From assembly GCA_963772635.1 (NCBI GenBank), contig CAVYYK010000016.1, positions 124,001-188,000 on the forward strand: DNA of 64,000 nt. Direction: 5' to 3'. Position 1 is the stretch's first letter. Each line of letters begins with the position of its first letter. Under the pieces are notes generated by a model. It saw nothing but the letters and a program-made list of their open reading frames with translations. It was not told the DNA's origin and did not search any database. The translations under genes were made by a program, and so were the position numbers. Shown piece by piece: positions 45,520 through 55,945 of the stretch. The DNA comes from JAUXFS01 sp963772635. Its GTDB lineage: Bacteria; Pseudomonadota; Alphaproteobacteria; Rhodospirillales; Defluviicoccaceae.

Positions 45520-46235
45520 CGCCGTTGCCGGGCGGCGTCGACGAAGGCGGCGAACAGGCGCTTGTCGCCGTCGCTGAGCTCGAACTCGGGGTGCCACTGG
45601 ACGCCGAGACAGAACCGCTTGTCCGGCGCCTCGATGCCCTCGATCACCCCGTCGGGGGCCAGCGCGTTGACCACCACGCCTTGCGGCGCGTCCTTGGCCG
45701 CCTGGTGGTGGGCGCTGTTGACCGCAAGCTCGGCGACGCCGACGATGGCGCGCAGCCGGGTGCCGTCGACGATGCTGACCGTGTGTCCCGGCTGGTCGCG
45801 CGGGTTGGGCTGTTCGTGGGCGAGGGCGGCCTCGACCTCGTCGGGGATGTGCTGGATCAGGGCGCCGCCGAGGACCACGTGCAGCAGCTGCTGGCCGCCG
45901 CAGATGCCGAGCACCGGCATGTCGCCGGCAAGCGCGCCGCGGGTGATCGCCAGCTCGAAGGCGGTGCGCCGGTCCTTGGTGCGCACCGTCGCATGACGGC
46001 TTGCGGCGCCGAACACCGCCGGATCGACATCGAAGTTGCCGCCGGAAACCAACAGCCCGTCGAGCCGCTCGAGATAGGCGTCGGCCTGGTCCGGTTCGTG
46101 CGGCAGCATCATCGGCAGACCGCCGGCGTTGACCACCGCGTGGCAGTAGTTCTGGCGCAACGCCAGCCACGGAAACTTGGAGTAGCCGCCGGGCTCCTCG
46201 GAGTCGACGGTGATGCCGATGACAGGTCGGGACAT
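45516..46235 (-). CDS. class-I glutamine amidotransferase of the PuuD/peptidase C26 family
   Basis: 239 residues. PVIGITVDSEEP opens, LDGLLVSGG then FDVDP is the second block, GICGGQQLLHVVLGG carries the nucleophile Cys, and GVQWHPEFELS the His-Glu pair. Members hydrolyse gamma-glutamyl-gamma-aminobutyrate (PuuD) or related gamma-glutamyl amides. No puu or gab genes are near, so the substrate is open. Ends overlapping rluB by four bases (ATGA). Confidence 0.88.
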   Translation of the reverse strand: MSRPVIGITVDSEEPGGYSKFPWLALRQNYCHAVVNAGGLPMMLPHEPDQADAYLERLDGLLVSGGNFDVDPAVFGAASRHATVRTKDRRTAFELAITRGALAGDMPVLGICGGQQLLHVVLGGALIQHIPDEVEAALAHEQPNPRDQPGHTVSIVDGTRLRAIVGVAELAVNSAHHQAAKDAPQGVVVNALAPDGVIEGIEAPDKRFCLGVQWHPEFELSDGDKRLFAAFVDAARQRR

Positions 46236-46312
46236 GGCCGGACTGTACGGTTCGGCCGGGCCGGGCGCAACGGCCTTGACCCGCCCCGCTCCGCCGTCCC
46301 AAGGTTGCGGCG

Positions 46313-46765
46313 ATGACCGAACGATCGTTCATGGAACTCGCCCTCGCCGAGGCGGAACGGGCGGCGCGTCGCGGCGAGGTGCCGGTCGGCGCGGTCCTGG
46401 TCGATGGCGTGAGCGGGTCCGTCCTTGCCGCCGCCGGTAACCGGGTCGAGGAACTGAGCGATCCGACCGCCCATGCCGAGATGCTGGCGATCCGCGAGGC
46501 GGCGGCGAAGCTGGGGGCGCCGCGGCTCACGGGGTGCGACCTCTACGTCACCCTCGAGCCCTGCGCGATGTGCGCCGCGGCGATCTCGTTGGCGCGGCTG
46601 CGCCGGCTCTACTTCGGCGGCTACGATGCCAAGGGCGGCGGCGTCGAGCACGGGGCCCGCGTTTTCGCCCAGCCCACCTGCCACCATCGTCCCGAGGTCT
46701 ACGGCGGCATCGGCGAAACCGAAGCCGGAGTGCTTCTCCGCGCGTTTTTCGGCGAACGGCGATAG
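46313..46765 (+). CDS. tadA: tRNA adenosine deaminase TadA
   Basis: 150 residues. HAEMLAIREAA carries the zinc His and proton-shuttling Glu, PCAMCAAAISLARL the two zinc cysteines. Deaminates A34 of tRNA-Arg(ACG) to inosine. ATG 46313; no strong ribosome site. Divergently arranged from the amidotransferase-rluB-rsmD operon and convergent with the DUF1244 gene. Confidence 0.93.
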   Translation: MTERSFMELALAEAERAARRGEVPVGAVLVDGVSGSVLAAAGNRVEELSDPTAHAEMLAIREAAAKLGAPRLTGCDLYVTLEPCAMCAAAISLARLRRLYFGGYDAKGGGVEHGARVFAQPTCHHRPEVYGGIGETEAGVLLRAFFGERR

Positions 46766-46784
46766 CGGGGGTCGGCACCCCCGT

Positions 46785-47099
46785 TCAGTGCCCGCTGATG
46801 GTGGCGTGGAGCGGTTTCGTCTCCTCGAAGGTCTTTTGCTGCTCCGCCGAGGCTTCCTTCTGGTACTTGGCCTTCCAGTCGTTGAAGGGCATGCCGTAGA
46901 CGATGTCGCGGGCCTGGTCGTAGGACATCTCGATGCCCCGCTCCTTGGCCGCGGCCGCATACCACTTGGACAGGCAGTTGCGGCAGAAGCCCGCCAGGTT
47001 CATCAGATCGATGTTCTGCACGTCGGTGCGCCGCTGCAGGTGCTCGACCAGTCCGCGAAAGGCGGCGGCCTCCAGTTCGACGCGGCTTCGCTCATCCAT
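46785..47099 (-). CDS. DUF1244 protein
   Basis: 104 residues, the usual size. GLVEHLQRRTDVQNIDLMNL then AGFCRNCLSKWYAAAA, and YDQARDIVYGMPFNDWKAKY, are the family signature; the CRNC pair could bind a metal. Function unknown; common in alphaproteobacteria. Starts right after the purD stop on the same strand, with GGGAGAGAGAC as ribosome site. Confidence 0.9.
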   Translation of the reverse strand: MDERSRVELEAAAFRGLVEHLQRRTDVQNIDLMNLAGFCRNCLSKWYAAAAKERGIEMSYDQARDIVYGMPFNDWKAKYQKEASAEQQKTFEETKPLHATISGH

Positions 47100-47119
47100 G
47101 TCTCTCTCCCGTTTTGCTG

Positions 47120-48392
47120 CTACCGACCGATGGCGCGCCAGCCGATGTCGCTGCGCCAGAAGCCCGCCGGCCAATCGATCAAATTGACCGCCCGGTAGGC
47201 CAGCTTCTGGGCGTCGGCGACCGTCGGCGCCCGCGCCGTGACCCCGAGGACCCGACCGCCGTTGGCCAGGATCTCGCCGTTTTCGCGCACTGGTGCCGGC
47301 ATGGAAAACCTCGACACCATCGACGGCGTCAACCTTTTCCAGGCCGCCGATCCGCGAGCCCTTGGCGTAGTGGCCGGGATAGCCTTTGGTTGCCATCACG
47401 ACGACCAGGGCCGGATCGGGGTGCCATTCGAGCTTGACGTCATCCATACGCCCCTCCGTGCACGCGAGCAATGCTTCCAACAGGTCCGACTTGAGGCGCA
47501 TGATCAGCGGCTGACACTCGGGGTCGCCGAACCGGGCGTTGAACTCCAGGACCTTGGGTTGTCCTTTGTCGATCATCAGCCCGGCGTACAGCAGGCCTTT
47601 GTACGGGCGGCGCTCGGCGGCCATGGCTTCGACGGTCGGGATCATGATGCGGTCGAGGATCGTCTTCGCCATCGCGTCGGTGACCACCGGAGCCGGCGAA
47701 TAGGCGCCCATCCCGCCGGTGTTCGGTCCCTCGTCGCCGTCGTGGGCAGCCTTGTGATCCTGGGCCGACGCCAGCGGCACCACCCGCGTCCCATTGACCA
47801 GCGCGAAAAAGCTGGCCTCCTCGCCCTTCAGAAACTCCTCGATGATCACTTCCGCGCCGGCCCGGCCGAACGCCCCTTCGGTCATGATATGGTCGATCGC
47901 CGCGAACGCCTCGTTCTCGTTGCGGCAGAGGATCACCCCCTTGCCGGCGGCGAGACCGTCGGCCTTGACGACGATCGGCGCGCCCTGGCGAATGATGAAC
48001 TCCTTGGCCTCGTCGGGCTCGTCGAAACGGCCGTAGGCGGCGGTGGGGATGCCGTAGTGGGCGCAAAGGTCCTTCATGAACCCCTTTGAGCCCTCGATCT
48101 CGGCGGCGCGGGCGTTGGGCCCGAACGCCTTGATGGCGGCGGCTTCGAGCCGGTCGACCAGGCCGGCGACCAAAGGAACCTCCGGACCGACGACGACGAA
48201 GTCGATGGACCGGTCGGCGGCAAAGGCGACGACGCGGTCGATGTCATCGGCGGCGACGTCGACGCATTCGGCGACCCGGGCGATGCCGGCGTTGCCCGGC
48301 GCGCAGTAAAGCTTGTCGCACAGGGGTGATTTTGCGATCGCCCAGCACAGGGCATGCTCACGTCCGCCCGATCCGACCACCAGTACTCTCAT
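47120..48392 (-). CDS. purD: phosphoribosylamine-glycine ligase PurD (frameshifted)
   Basis: About 424 residues. MRVLVVGSGGREHALCWAI opens; VVGPEVPLVAGLVDRL, VKADGLAAGKGV, EEFLKGEEASFFAL, GPNTGGMGAYSPAP and LEFNARFGDPECQ are all ATP-grasp landmarks. Near 47297 the frame changes by one surplus base after VFHAGT; the tail VRENGEILANGGRVLGVTAR and AYRAVNLIDWPAGFWRSDIG follows in the next frame to TAG 47120-47122. It makes glycinamide ribonucleotide for purines, so loss would be severe in a free-living organism. The C-terminal 60 residues belong to the last ATP-grasp subdomain. Confidence 0.9.
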
Positions 48393-48456
48393 CAAATGTT
48401 CCCCGGTCCCCGCAGTCGCTTTGCTCCGTTCGCGTGATTCGGCCATACTCGCCAGA

Positions 48457-49885
48457 ATGGCGCACCATCCTAACACCGACGGTTCCGATCACAACCAGCC
48501 CGTATTGACGGTCGGGGAGATCTCTCACGCGCTCAAGCGCTGCGTCGAGGGTGCATTCGACTTCGTTCGGGTGCGCGGCGAACTCAGCGGGTTCAAGCGG
48601 GCCGGGTCCGGACATCTGTATTTCTCTCTCAAGGACGAGAACGCCGTCCTCGACGGCGTCTGCTGGCGGAACGCGGCTTCGCGCCTCGCCATCGGCCCCG
48701 AGGACGGGATGGAGGTGGTGGTGACCGGCCGCCTGACCACCTATCCGGGGCGTTCCAAATACCAGATCGTCGTCGAGGCCATGGAACTCGCCGGCGAAGG
48801 GGCGCTGTTGAAGCTGCTCGAGGATCGCCGCAAGAAACTGGCTGCGGAAGGCCTTTTCGAATTCGGAGCGAAAGAAGCCCATCCCCTTTCTGCCGGAGGT
48901 CATCGGCGTGGTGACGTCGCCGACCGGGGCGGTGATCCGCGATATCCTGCACAGGCTGTCCGATCGCTTTCCGCGCCGGGTGCTGCTGTGGCCGGTGCTG
49001 GTTCAGGGACAGGGGGCGGCGGAACAGGTGGCGGCGGCGATCGCGGGGTTCAATCGGCTGCCGGCCGCCGGCGCCGTGCCCCGCCCGGACGTGCTGATCG
49101 TCGCCCGCGGCGGAGGAAGTCTGGAGGATCTGTGGGCGTTCAACGAAGAGGTCGTCGTCCGTGCGGCGGCCGACAGCGGCATTCCGCTGATTTCGGCGGT
49201 CGGCCATGAAACCGACACCACTCTAATCGATTTCGCCGCCGACCGGCGGGCTCCGACCCCGACGGCGGCCGCCGAAATGGCCGTGCCGGTCCGCATGGAC
49301 CTTGTGGCCCAAGTCCTGGACTGCGGGACTCGGCTCGTCGGCGCGGTCAACCGAATGACCAAAGAGCGGCGCATTCGGCTCGAAGCGATTTCGCGGGGCA
49401 TACCGAAGGTCGCGCGATTGGTCGAGGAAGCCCGGCAACGCCTCGACGACTGGTCCGAGCGACTGGTCAACAGTTTGGCCGTTGGCCTCGACCGTCGACG
49501 CGCACTGGCGCAGCAGCTAGCCGGACGCCTGGTAAGCCCTGGGCAGCGTATCGCCTTCGAGCGAAACCGCGTGCTCGCCGAGGCCCGCGCGCTCAACTCG
49601 GCGGTCAAGGTCCGTTTGCAGGAACGACGGCGCGGTCTGGATCACCTCGCCGCACTGCTCGACAGCTTTTCCTATCAGCGTGTGCTCGAACGTGGGTTTG
49701 CTTTGGTGCACGACCGGGCAGGGCATGCCGTTGTCACGGTCGAGGCCTTGAAACCGGGAATGGGCTTGGGCCTTCGGTTCCACGACGGCGAAGCCGCGGT
49801 GACCGTCGACGACGGGGCAAAGCCGCGAAAGCGGTCTGCGTCCAAGGCTGGCAAGCCCGACGATGGGCAGGGAACCCTGCTATGA
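48457..49885 (+). CDS. xseA: exodeoxyribonuclease VII large subunit XseA (frameshifted)
   Basis: LTVGEISHALKRCVEGAFDF then VRVRGELSGFKRAGSGHLYF is the N-terminal OB-fold. After KLAAEGLFE a surplus base near 48858 shifts the frame; it continues ERKKPIPFLPEVIGVVTSPT (start of the catalytic domain) with DVLIVARGGGSLEDLWAFNE and VGHETDTTLIDFAADRRAPT. Ends with a low-similarity basic tail. Degrades single-stranded DNA with XseB; xseB is not in the window. ATG 48457; divergently arranged from purD. Confidence 0.9.
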
Positions 49886-49909
49886 GAGCGATTTCGAGGA
49901 GCCTCGCGT

Positions 49910-51253
49910 TCACCGTCCGGCGACCGTCATGCCGTCGACCCTGAGCGTAGGCGAATCGGTGCCGTAACGGAATTCCAGATCGTTGGCGACGGTAGTGTTC
50001 GCGAACATCTGGAGGAGGTTCCCGGCAATGGTGACTTCGCTGACCGGATAGGCGAGCTGCCCGTCTTCGATCCAGAATCCACCCGCCCCCCGACTGTAGT
50101 CACCGGTCACGCCATTGACACCGAAGCCGATGAGTTCGGTGACAAAGAACCCACTCTTTACGTCGGATATGAGCTCCCGGGGGGTGGCTTCTCCCGGCTC
50201 CATGTACAAATTTGTGATTGAAGGCGACGGTGGCGTCGAAATTCCTCGCGCGGCATGGCCCGTGGCGATCATACCGAGTTGACGGGCGGAGCGGAGGTCG
50301 AGGAGCCAGCTGCGCAACATCCCCCCATCGACCACCGCCAGGCGTCTCGTCGGAATGCCCTCGGCGTCGAACGGTCTCGACCGCAAGCCGCGGCGACGTA
50401 GCGGATCATCGATCACGTTTACCGAACCGGGAAAGATCGCGGTGTCGAGCTTGTCCCTCAGGAAAGTCGTCCCGCGGGCGACAGCGGCGCCATTGATCGC
50501 GGCGGAGAGGTGGCCAAGGAGGCTGGCCGCGACCCGCGGCTCGTAAATCACCGGAACTTGTGCGGAGCTGACTTTCTTCGGGTGCAGACGCCCGACCGCC
50601 TTTTCACCGGCCGAGCGCCCAATTTCGGCGGCATCACGCAGATCTTCCCCGTGAACGGCGGAGGTATAGTCGTAGTCCCGCTCCATCGCCTTGCCGTTAC
50701 CTGCGAGCACCGAAACGACGAGGCTGTGCCGCGAGCGGGAATAAGCCCTGGCGAAGCCGTTGGTCGCGGCGATCGCATGATAGCTGACGCCCCAGCCCGT
50801 CTCCGCTCCTTCGGAATTGGTGACGCCGGAAACCGCCCTGGCGGCGTCCTCCGCGCGCGCCGCCCGTTCGAGCAGCATTTCCACCGTCGGTTCGGCCGCG
50901 TCGCATCCGTCGACATCGATCGCGTCGGTGGCGAGGTCCGCCGGTTCGGCCAGTCCACAATACGGGTCTTCCGGAACCACCCGCGCCATCGCCACGGCTC
51001 GGCCCACGAGCTCGGCCAAGGCCTCGGCCGAGAGGTCCGACGTGGAAACCACGGCTTGGCGCTTGCCGATGAACACCCGGAGCCCCAGGTCGGTGCTCTC
51101 CGAACGCTCCAGTTGTTCCCGCTTGCCCAACCGGTAGGTCAGCGACAGCGACTTGCCGTCGACGTAGACGGCGTCGGCGGCATCCGCACCGCTCGCCACG
51201 GCCTTGGAGAGAACGTCGGTCAGCAGGTCCAGGGGAGGGGGCGCGGGTTTCAT
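49910..51253 (-). CDS. pmbA: TldE/PmbA metalloprotease partner
   Basis: 447 residues. SLSLTYRLGKREQLERSEST (TldD/E N domain), SVLAGNGKAMERDYDY, INGAAVARGTTFLRDKL, GMIATGHAARG then TPPSPSITNLYMEPG and VTGDYSRGAGGFWIEDGQ are diagnostic. It lacks the HExxxH zinc site and is the non-catalytic partner of TldD (gene at 59232-60665). The pair trims unfolded peptides, processes microcin B17 and CcdA. Convergent with xseA. ATG 51253 chosen; an upstream GTG would add 19 residues. Confidence 0.9.
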   Translation of the reverse strand: MKPAPPPLDLLTDVLSKAVASGADAADAVYVDGKSLSLTYRLGKREQLERSESTDLGLRVFIGKRQAVVSTSDLSAEALAELVGRAVAMARVVPEDPYCGLAEPADLATDAIDVDGCDAAEPTVEMLLERAARAEDAARAVSGVTNSEGAETGWGVSYHAIAATNGFARAYSRSRHSLVVSVLAGNGKAMERDYDYTSAVHGEDLRDAAEIGRSAGEKAVGRLHPKKVSSAQVPVIYEPRVAASLLGHLSAAINGAAVARGTTFLRDKLDTAIFPGSVNVIDDPLRRRGLRSRPFDAEGIPTRRLAVVDGGMLRSWLLDLRSARQLGMIATGHAARGISTPPSPSITNLYMEPGEATPRELISDVKSGFFVTELIGFGVNGVTGDYSRGAGGFWIEDGQLAYPVSEVTIAGNLLQMFANTTVANDLEFRYGTDSPTLRVDGMTVAGR

Positions 51254-51351
51254 CGGCCTCGTTTGTGTCGGCTTCGTCCGTCGGCGAACGGCATTCGGCG
51301 TCCGCCACATCGATTTCGCCGAAACCTATAACCTAACTGGGGAGGGCACAC

Positions 51352-51414
51352 ATGAAAAAATGCGTTTCCGCCGGGCAAACCGACGATTGGCGGCAGATCG
51401 AGGAGGTGGATTAA
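51352..51414 (+). CDS. 20-aa ORF upstream of korA, hypothetical
   Basis: ATG with GGGGAGGG nine bases upstream opens MKKCVSAGQTDDWRQIEEVD. Too short for a protein-family call. It lies 100 bases before korA and could be a leader peptide or chance. Confidence 0.25.
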   Translation: MKKCVSAGQTDDWRQIEEVD

Positions 51415-51516
51415 GATCACGCAGTGCCATATATGGTCATAGACTGATCGCAATCGTGGGCTACGGGCCGAAAGGTTCTCGGCGCCCCACCGAACAGGAG
51501 CGTCGTTCCAGCAAAA

Positions 51517-53394
51517 ATGTCGTCCACCATCGCACGGCTCGAAACTCGAAAATTGGCAAAGCCCCGGGTGGAGCTCGAATCCGTCGTCGTCCGGTTCGCC
51601 GGCGATTCGGGAGACGGTATCCAGCTCACCGGCGGTCAGTTTTCCGTCACCATCGCTCTCGCCGGCAACGACCTGGCCACCTTCCCCGATTTTCCGGCGG
51701 AGATTCGCGCGCCCGTCGGCACGACCTACGGTGTCTCGGCGTTCCAGATCCATTTCGGCGCGCGGGTCATCAAGACCTCGGGCGACTCGCCCGACGTGCT
51801 TGTCGCGATGAACCCGGCGGCGCTGAAGGTGGAACTCGGCAGTCTCAAGAAGGGCGGGATCGTCATTGTCGACGCCGGCGCGTTCAACGAACGCAATATC
51901 CGCAAGGCCGGATACCAGAGCAACCCGCTGGAGGACGGCACCCTCGATCCCTATCGTCGCATCGACATCGACATCTCGCAGATGACGATGGAATCGGTCA
52001 AAGGCCTCGGGCTGTCGCAGAAGGAGGCCCTGCGCTGCAAGAACATGTGGACGCTGGGCCTGGCCTACTGGATGTACGGGCGGGACCGCCGAAAGACCGT
52101 CGAATGGCTCGAGCGGAAGTTCGCCAAGCGGCCCGAATTGGCTACCGCCAACATCGCCGCGCTCAATGCCGGCCACGCCTTCGGCGAGACGGCGGAGATG
52201 GCCGACGACGTCACCGGTTACATCGTCGAGCCGGCGGAGATTGCGCCCGGCCTCTACCGGACGGTGACCGGAGGCGAGGCCCTGGCGTGGGGGCTCGTCG
52301 TCGGCGCCCATCTCGCCGAGTTGAAGCTGGTTTTGGGCTCCTACCCGATCACCCCGGCGTCGCCGTTGCTGCATACCCTCGCCAGTCTGCGAAGCTATGG
52401 CGTCGTCACTCTCCAGGCCGAGGACGAGATCGCGGCCGTCTGTTCCGCGATTGGCGCATCCTACGCGGGCGCCATCGGCGTAACTTCCAGTTCGGGGCCG
52501 GGAGTGGCGCTGAAGACCGAAGCCATCGGCCTCGCGGTCGCCGTGGAGCTTCCCCTCATCGTCGTCAACACCCAGCGCGCGGGGCCGTCCACCGGCATGC
52601 CGACCAAGACGGAGCAGTCCGATTTGTATCAGGCGGTGTTCGGTCGAAACGCCGACAGCCCGGTGGTGGTGATCGCCGCACGGGCCCCGTCCGACTGCTT
52701 CGATACCGCCGTGGAAGCGGTTCGGATCGCCACCAAGTACATGACTCCGGTGATCCTGCTCAGTGATGGGTATATCGCCAACGCCGCGCAGCCGTGGATC
52801 ATACCGGACGTCGAGGCGCTCGGAAGTTTCCCGGTGCGGTTTCGGACCGATCCCGCGGGCTTTCAGCCCTATCTGCGTGATCCGGAAACGTTGGCGCGGC
52901 CCTGGGCGATCCCGGGAACTCCGGGACTGGAGCACCGGATCGGGGGGCTGGAGAAGGATTACGACAGCGGGCACATCTCGTACGACCCGGACAATCACCG
53001 GCGGATGACCGAAGTCCGCGCCGCCAAGATCGCCCGCGTCGCCAACGATATTCCGGCGCAGACGATCGAAGAGGGGCACGAGCGGGGAGAATTGGCGGTG
53101 GTTGGCTGGGGATCGACCTACGGTCCGATCAGCCGTGCCGTGAGCAACATGCGCAACGAGGGCTACGACGTCGCCCACGTTCATATCCGGCACATTTGGC
53201 CGTTGCCGTCGAACCTCGGCGAACTGCTGTCCGGCTTCGGCCGGGTGTTGGTGCCGGAAATGAACAGCGGCCAATTGGTGACTCTCTTGCGCAGCGAATA
53301 CCTGCTGCCTGCCGAGAGGCTCAACAAGGTATCGGGGCAGCCTTTCAAGATAGAGGAGATCGAAGCCGCCATCAGGGCTTGCTTCGAGGGTTGA
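51517..53394 (+). CDS. korA: 2-oxoacid:ferredoxin oxidoreductase, fused gamma-alpha subunit (KorA-type)
   Basis: 625 residues, two domains fused. The gamma domain (RFAGDSGDGIQLTGGQFSV; PDVLVAMNPAALK) occupies about 20-200. The alpha domain, with PITPASPLLHTL, AEDEIAAVCSAIGASYAGA and SSSGPGVALKTEAIGLAV then GMPTKTEQSDL, binds the TPP pyrimidine end. It catalyses oxidative decarboxylation of 2-oxoglutarate (or pyruvate) to acyl-CoA with ferredoxin as acceptor, together with KorB. ATG 51517 has its best purine run 17 bases upstream, so the start is less certain. korB follows by one base. Confidence 0.9.
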   Translation: MSSTIARLETRKLAKPRVELESVVVRFAGDSGDGIQLTGGQFSVTIALAGNDLATFPDFPAEIRAPVGTTYGVSAFQIHFGARVIKTSGDSPDVLVAMNPAALKVELGSLKKGGIVIVDAGAFNERNIRKAGYQSNPLEDGTLDPYRRIDIDISQMTMESVKGLGLSQKEALRCKNMWTLGLAYWMYGRDRRKTVEWLERKFAKRPELATANIAALNAGHAFGETAEMADDVTGYIVEPAEIAPGLYRTVTGGEALAWGLVVGAHLAELKLVLGSYPITPASPLLHTLASLRSYGVVTLQAEDEIAAVCSAIGASYAGAIGVTSSSGPGVALKTEAIGLAVAVELPLIVVNTQRAGPSTGMPTKTEQSDLYQAVFGRNADSPVVVIAARAPSDCFDTAVEAVRIATKYMTPVILLSDGYIANAAQPWIIPDVEALGSFPVRFRTDPAGFQPYLRDPETLARPWAIPGTPGLEHRIGGLEKDYDSGHISYDPDNHRRMTEVRAAKIARVANDIPAQTIEEGHERGELAVVGWGSTYGPISRAVSNMRNEGYDVAHVHIRHIWPLPSNLGELLSGFGRVLVPEMNSGQLVTLLRSEYLLPAERLNKVSGQPFKIEEIEAAIRACFEG

Positions 53395-53395
53395 T

Positions 53396-54421
53396 ATGAA
53401 CGTCATTTCCCCTGGAACTCAACTGAAACCCGCCGATTTCGCAACCGACCAGGAAGTGCGCTGGTGCCCGGGATGCGGCGATTATGCGATCCTGAAAGCC
53501 GTTCAGAAGACGCTCGCCGACATCGGCGCGAGGCCGGAGAACACGGTGTTCGTGTCGGGTATCGGCTGCTCGTCGCGATTTCCCTACTACATGGCGACTT
53601 ACGGCTTTCATACCATTCACGGAAGGGCGCCGGCGGTGGCCACGGGCATCAAGCTCGCCAACCCGGATCTCGACGTCTGGATCGTGACCGGCGACGGTGA
53701 CGGTCTCTCGATCGGCGGCAACCATCTCCTGCACACGCTGCGGCGCAACCTCGACGTTCAGATTCTGCTGTTCAACAACGAGATCTACGGACTGACAAAG
53801 GGCCAGTATTCTCCGACGTCCCGCGTCGGAACGCGCTCGCCGTCGACGCCGATGGGATCGGTCGAGCGGCCGGTGTCGGCGTCAGCCTTCGCGCTGGGCG
53901 CCGGTGCCCGGTTCGTCGCCCGTGCGGTCGATACGCAGAAGCACTTGTTGGACGTGCTGAAACAGGCGGCGGCACACCGTGGCGCCTCGTTCGTCGAGAT
54001 CTTTCAGAACTGCATCGTCTACAACGACGACGTGTTCGCCGATTTCACCGCGAAAGCGGTTTCCGCGGACGCGCAGATCCACGTCGAGCATGGAAAGCCG
54101 TTGACCTTCGGCAAGGACGGCAGGCTTGGCCTCAGGCTCAACCCCGGCACCATCGCACTGGAAGCGGTGGTCGTCGGCGAGAACGGAATCGTCGAAGAGG
54201 ACCTCCTTGTTCACGACATGACCAACAAGACGCTGGCGAGCATGCTGGCGGCGATGGAGCCGCCACACATGCCGGTCGCCCTCGGGATCCTCTACTGCGA
54301 TCCCGCCGAGAGTTTCGAAGAGATGCGGAAGGTGCGCTCGCAGGACGACCTCGTGCGCCCGACGGCCGGCGACCTCAATGACCTCATGCGCCGCGGAGAC
54401 ACCTGGAGAGTTGGCCCTTAG
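53396..54421 (+). CDS. korB: 2-oxoacid:ferredoxin oxidoreductase, beta subunit (KorB)
   Basis: 341 residues. WCPGCGDYAIL with CxxC, GIGCSSR and FQNCIVYND supply the four cysteines of the single [4Fe-4S] cluster; VTGDGDGLSIGGNHLLHTLR is the TPP/Mg site. The beta subunit transfers electrons to ferredoxin. No ferredoxin gene is adjacent; a ferredoxin-NADP reductase follows 96 bases later. Substrate 2-oxoglutarate is preferred by similarity to two-subunit Kor enzymes used in aerobic and microaerobic alphaproteobacteria. Confidence 0.92.
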   Translation: MNVISPGTQLKPADFATDQEVRWCPGCGDYAILKAVQKTLADIGARPENTVFVSGIGCSSRFPYYMATYGFHTIHGRAPAVATGIKLANPDLDVWIVTGDGDGLSIGGNHLLHTLRRNLDVQILLFNNEIYGLTKGQYSPTSRVGTRSPSTPMGSVERPVSASAFALGAGARFVARAVDTQKHLLDVLKQAAAHRGASFVEIFQNCIVYNDDVFADFTAKAVSADAQIHVEHGKPLTFGKDGRLGLRLNPGTIALEAVVVGENGIVEEDLLVHDMTNKTLASMLAAMEPPHMPVALGILYCDPAESFEEMRKVRSQDDLVRPTAGDLNDLMRRGDTWRVGP

Positions 54422-54517
54422 CAAAAGTTCGACCGGTCGTTTCGACCATAGTTTTGAGGGGGTAATTAGAGCGGCGTTGTATTTCGGGCCCTCAAGGCTA
54501 CTCCCGCGTGTCCGCCG

Positions 54518-55843
54518 ATGGCAGTAAGTGTCGCTATCGTCGGTTCGGGTCCTGCGGGCTTCTACACTGCCGAAGCCCTTCTTCAAGAAGACGACGACTT
54601 CCGCATCGATATCATCGAACGGCTGCCGACGCCGTTCGGCCTGATCCGTGCCGGGGTCGCGCCCGATCACCAGACCACCAAGAAAGTGGCAAAGAAGTTC
54701 GAAAGCACGGCGCTGCGCGAGATCGTCCATTATTACGGCAACGTCGAGATCGGCCGCGATCTTCACCTCAATGAATTGCGCGACATGTACGATGCGGTGA
54801 TTCTGGCCGTGGGCTCGCCGAGAGATCGCCCGCTCGGCATTCCCGGCGAGGACAAGCGGGGAGTCTATGGGTCGGGCGCCTTCGTCGGCTGGTACAACGG
54901 TCATCCCGATTTCAGGGACCTCGATCCCGATCTCGGTACGCATGCCGCGGTGATCATCGGCGCCGGTAATGTCGCGCTGGACGTCGCCAGGGTACTGGTC
55001 AAGTCCGAGAACGAGATGGCGGTCTCCGATCTCGCCGACTACGCGGCGGACGCCATTCGGCCGTCGGCGATCGCCGACGTCTATCTGCTGGGCCGGCGGG
55101 GTCCGGTCGACGCCAAGTTCACCAACGTAGAACTGCGCGAGATGGGACGGTTGGAGGGTGCCGTGCCGCAGGTCGATCCCGCCCAGTTCCCCGATCGCGT
55201 CGCCGATCTCGACGACCGTGATCGCCGTCTGGCGCAAAAGAATTTGAAGACTTTCGGTGAGTTCGCGGCCCGCCGGCCCGATGAGAAACCGAAGCGGGTG
55301 CATTTCGAATTCTACGCCGCGCCGGTCGAGATCCTGGGCGACGACAAGGTCGAGGGCGTGAGGTTCGAAAGAACTCGGGTCGAGAACGGCCGCGCGGTGG
55401 GAACCGGCGCGTTCGAAAACATCGACTGCGGCCTGGTCATCGCCGCGATCGGATACCGCGCCAGCCGCATCGAAGACGTTCCGTTCGATCCGGAGCGGGG
55501 CCTTATTCCCAATGACGACGGGCGCATCGAGCCGGGGCTCTATGCGGTCGGCTGGGCCAAGCGCGGCCCGACCGGGGTGATCGCCACCAACCGGCCCGAC
55601 GGGGTCACCTGTGCGGAGCAGATTCGCGCCGATTTTCCGAGTGGCGTCAAGCCCGGGAGGACGGCCATGGAGCGGTTGTTGGCCAAGCGCAACGTCCGGG
55701 CGGTCAGCTACGACGAGTGGCAGCGGATCGACGCCGCCGAGGTCGCCTCCGCCTCCGGACCCGCGCCCCGCCGGAAGTTCACCACCCTCCGCGAGATGCT
55801 GGCGGTCCTCGACGGCGCGGACCGAGACCGATCCACCGGTTAG
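54518..55843 (+). CDS. fpr: ferredoxin-NADP reductase of the adrenodoxin-reductase/FprA type
   Basis: 441 residues. N-terminal FAD Rossmann motif VAIVGSGPAGFYTAEAL, RLPTPFGLIRAGVAPDHQ, ILAVGSPRDRPL, second nucleotide motif AVIIGAGNVALDVARVL, GRRGPVDAKFTNVELREM, and the C-terminal FAD loop WAKRGPTGVIATN. This is the FprA/FdxR type, not the plant type. Next to korAB it would pass reduced ferredoxin electrons to NADP or the reverse. No clear ribosome site at ATG 54518. Confidence 0.9.
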   Translation: MAVSVAIVGSGPAGFYTAEALLQEDDDFRIDIIERLPTPFGLIRAGVAPDHQTTKKVAKKFESTALREIVHYYGNVEIGRDLHLNELRDMYDAVILAVGSPRDRPLGIPGEDKRGVYGSGAFVGWYNGHPDFRDLDPDLGTHAAVIIGAGNVALDVARVLVKSENEMAVSDLADYAADAIRPSAIADVYLLGRRGPVDAKFTNVELREMGRLEGAVPQVDPAQFPDRVADLDDRDRRLAQKNLKTFGEFAARRPDEKPKRVHFEFYAAPVEILGDDKVEGVRFERTRVENGRAVGTGAFENIDCGLVIAAIGYRASRIEDVPFDPERGLIPNDDGRIEPGLYAVGWAKRGPTGVIATNRPDGVTCAEQIRADFPSGVKPGRTAMERLLAKRNVRAVSYDEWQRIDAAEVASASGPAPRRKFTTLREMLAVLDGADRDRSTG

Positions 55844-55945
55844 TCCGGACCGCCGATCGTGGTGGTGCGGAGATGATGAAAGAGCGAAACGGTGCACTAT
55901 ATAACCCCATGGGGTCGAGCGGATGAGCCGAAGGAAGAGGTTAGC